NCBI GenBank assembly: GCA_947629605.1
Contig: CANREK010000052.1
Location: 1 to 8,033 of the forward strand
Origin: an uncultured Clostridia bacterium
Lineage (GTDB): Bacteria; Bacillota; Clostridia; Christensenellales; Borkfalkiaceae
Reading direction: 5' to 3'
Length of the DNA: 8,033 bases
The notes below the pieces were generated by a model. It did no database searches. It was not told the DNA's origin and saw only the letters and a program-made list of their open reading frames with translations. Below are positions 6,852 to 8,033 of this stretch, one piece after another. Within the stretch, counting starts at the first letter, position 1. The number at the start of each line of letters is the position of its first letter. Made by a program: the position numbers and the translations under genes.

Positions 6852-8033
6852 AAGAGTCCGTTTCTTGCCCTCCCCCCGCGTCGGGGGGAGGGGTAGGGGA
6901 GGGGGGCCGCCTTCAAACGCAGTCCGATATCGCCGACTTCACCGACGAATATCCCCGCTTCACCCATGAAATGAAGGCGACCCACACCATCCTTGTCCCC
7001 GACATGCTCCCGTGGCACTTCGATCTCCTTGTCCACGTCATGCGACAGGAGGGCTACAAGGTGGCCGTGCTCCACAACGAGGGCCGTGAGGTCATCGATG
7101 AGGGCCTCAAACATGTGCACAACGACACCTGTTTTCCCGCGCTCTGCGTCATCGGGCAGTTTTTGAACGCCTTAAAGAGCGGAAACTACGACGTCGAACA
7201 CACGGCGGTGCTCATCACGCAGTCGGGAGGCGGTTGCAGGGCGAGCAACTATATCCCGCTCATCCGCAAGGCCCTCAAAGCCGAGTTCCCGCATGTCCCT
7301 GTGCTCTCTCTGAACTTTGCGGGGCTCGAAAAGGGCAACGGATTGGAGCTCAGTTTGAGCTTTTTGCTCCGCCTCGCCTTCTCCATCTTCTACGGCGACC
7401 TCATCATGAGCTGCTTCAACCAGACCAAGCCGTACGAGCTCCATGAGGGCGACAGCGCCGCGGCGAGAAAGCAGTGCGTCGACGCGATCAAGGGGGCGCT
7501 GGATCGGGGAAATTACCGAAAATTGAAGAGATGGGTGCGGTTTATCCTCGACGCCTTCGCTTCCGTGCCCGTCACGGGTGAGAAAAAGATCAAGGTCGGC
7601 ATCGTCGGCGAGATCTATGTGAAATATTCCCCGCTCGGCAATTCCCACCTTGAAGATTTTCTCCTCAGTGAGGGGTGTGAACCCGTCGTTCCCGCGCTCA
7701 TGGACTTCATTTTGTATTGTGTCATTAACAATGTAAACGATGCAAAACTGTACGGAAAAAACAAAAAATCGGCACTTATCTTCAAAATCGTGTACAAATA
7801 CGTCTACGGAAAGCAGAAAAAAATCATCAAGTGGACGAAACAACACGGCCGATTCGAACCGCAACACGACTTTGAACATTTGAGGAGCTGTGCCGACAGG
7901 GTCATCAACCAAGGCGTCAAGATGGGGGAAGGCTGGCTCATTCCCGCCGAGATGGCTGCGCTTGCCGAGACGGGCACCGAAAATATCGTCTGCGCCCAGC
8001 CGTTTGGGTGCCTTCCCAACCACATCGCGGGCA
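6848..8033 (+). CDS. 2-hydroxyacyl-CoA dehydratase-like / double-cubane-family partner (3' end outside window)
   Basis: The frame is open to the right edge, giving 395 visible residues without a stop. From about residue 43 the sequence matches my memory of the C-terminal part of long activase-dehydratase proteins (COG3581 type): LVPDMLPWHF at 49-58, HNDTCFPA with Cys95, GGGCRASNY with Cys130, and CAQPFGCLPNHI with Cys382 and Cys388. These cysteines probably bind an iron-sulfur cluster; COG3581-type proteins are related to HgdB-like dehydratases and double-cubane cluster proteins that receive electrons from an ATP-driven activase. The gene overlaps the activase by ATGA, so the two are likely translated together and form one enzyme. 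Residues 1-42 are unlike the family: codons 8-20 (PPPASGGGVGEGG) come from a palindrome and G-run element. A Lys/Tyr-rich stretch (about 300-330) is encoded by locally AT-rich DNA. The reaction is unknown. Confidence 0.9.
   Translation, partial: MKESVSCPPPASGGGVGEGGRLQTQSDIADFTDEYPRFTHEMKATHTILVPDMLPWHFDLLVHVMRQEGYKVAVLHNEGREVIDEGLKHVHNDTCFPALCVIGQFLNALKSGNYDVEHTAVLITQSGGGCRASNYIPLIRKALKAEFPHVPVLSLNFAGLEKGNGLELSLSFLLRLAFSIFYGDLIMSCFNQTKPYELHEGDSAAARKQCVDAIKGALDRGNYRKLKRWVRFILDAFASVPVTGEKKIKVGIVGEIYVKYSPLGNSHLEDFLLSEGCEPVVPALMDFILYCVINNVNDAKLYGKNKKSALIFKIVYKYVYGKQKKIIKWTKQHGRFEPQHDFEHLRSCADRVINQGVKMGEGWLIPAEMAALAETGTENIVCAQPFGCLPNHIAG
6868..6892 (+). repeat. 11-bp GC-rich palindrome, probably part of a short dispersed repeat
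   Basis: The arms CCCTCCCCCCG (6868-6878) and CGGGGGGAGGG (6882-6892) pair perfectly around a 3-nt loop (CGT). It begins 20 nt after the start of the dehydratase-like gene, within a stretch coding for a low-complexity peptide absent, as far as I recall, from the protein family. The shape (C-rich arm, G-rich arm, then more G-runs) resembles short palindromic repeats scattered in many bacterial genomes; this identity is inferred. No T-run follows, so it is not an intrinsic terminator on this strand. Confidence 0.65.
6883..6906 (+). other. Four-run G-quadruplex motif in the coding strand
   Basis: Four G-runs of 6, 4, 4 and 6 are separated by loops of 1 (A), 2 (TA) and 1 (A) nt, a near-ideal G-quadruplex pattern. 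It is on the plus strand, so the mRNA would carry it at codons 12-20 of the dehydratase-like gene. It overlaps the 3' arm of the palindrome, so the two structures exclude each other. Confidence 0.7.

Noticed and set aside
6840..6855. Programmed -1 frameshift joining the activase and dehydratase-like frames
   Set aside because: The downstream frame is closed by a TGA at 6842-6844, leaving only a few bases for slippage, and GGAATGA is not a slippery heptamer. AGGAGG plus ATGA fits stop-start coupling better.
7172..8023. Minus-strand open frame (283 codons) at the right edge
   Set aside because: It is antisense to the dehydratase-like gene, which has conserved cysteine motifs across this region.
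1..8033. CRISPR array, tRNA, rRNA, insertion sequence or phage genes
   Set aside because: No spaced direct repeats, tRNA-like cloverleaf, transposase or integrase motifs were noticed on either strand.

Overview
The window looks like chromosomal DNA of an anaerobic, Clostridia-type member of the Bacillota. It is GC-rich (visibly above 50%), with codons strongly biased to C/G in third position, strong AGGAGG ribosome sites and sigma-A-type promoter boxes. The gene families (membrane 4Fe-4S protein with TlpA thioredoxin, CXXC membrane protein, 2-hydroxyacyl-CoA dehydratase activase) are typical of strict anaerobes. The species cannot be named from the sequence. All genes are on the plus strand.

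Left part (about 1-3816): the 3' end of a gene for a beta-rich, acidic, probably exported protein of unknown function; then a five-helix membrane protein whose C-terminus carries a CXXC motif; then a 583-residue fusion of a NapH/FixG-like membrane iron-sulfur protein with a TlpA-type thioredoxin domain. The last two genes are 9 nt apart. An intrinsic terminator at 3795-3816 closes the unit. The predicted topology puts the ferredoxin clusters inside the cell and both the CXXC tail and the WCTPC thioredoxin outside. I infer a relay that moves reducing power from cytoplasmic ferredoxin to disulfides outside the membrane.

Right part (3877-8033): a near-consensus promoter (TTGTCA, 17 nt, extended -10 TATAAT) lies so close to the next ATG that the mRNA should be leaderless. 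It drives a 979-residue protein with two tandem BadF/BcrA-type ATPase (activase) domains and a DUF2229-like region. A second gene overlaps it by ATGA and encodes the matching dehydratase-like (COG3581-type, double-cubane-family) partner; it runs off the right edge. From memory, these parts are usually one chain of about 1,400 residues. Here they are two genes, and just after the second start codon lies an 11-bp GC palindrome followed by a four-run G-quadruplex motif, apparently an inserted short repeat.

The two parts appear to be separate transcription units. Both concern iron-sulfur, ferredoxin-linked redox chemistry, but nothing in the sequence proves that they cooperate.
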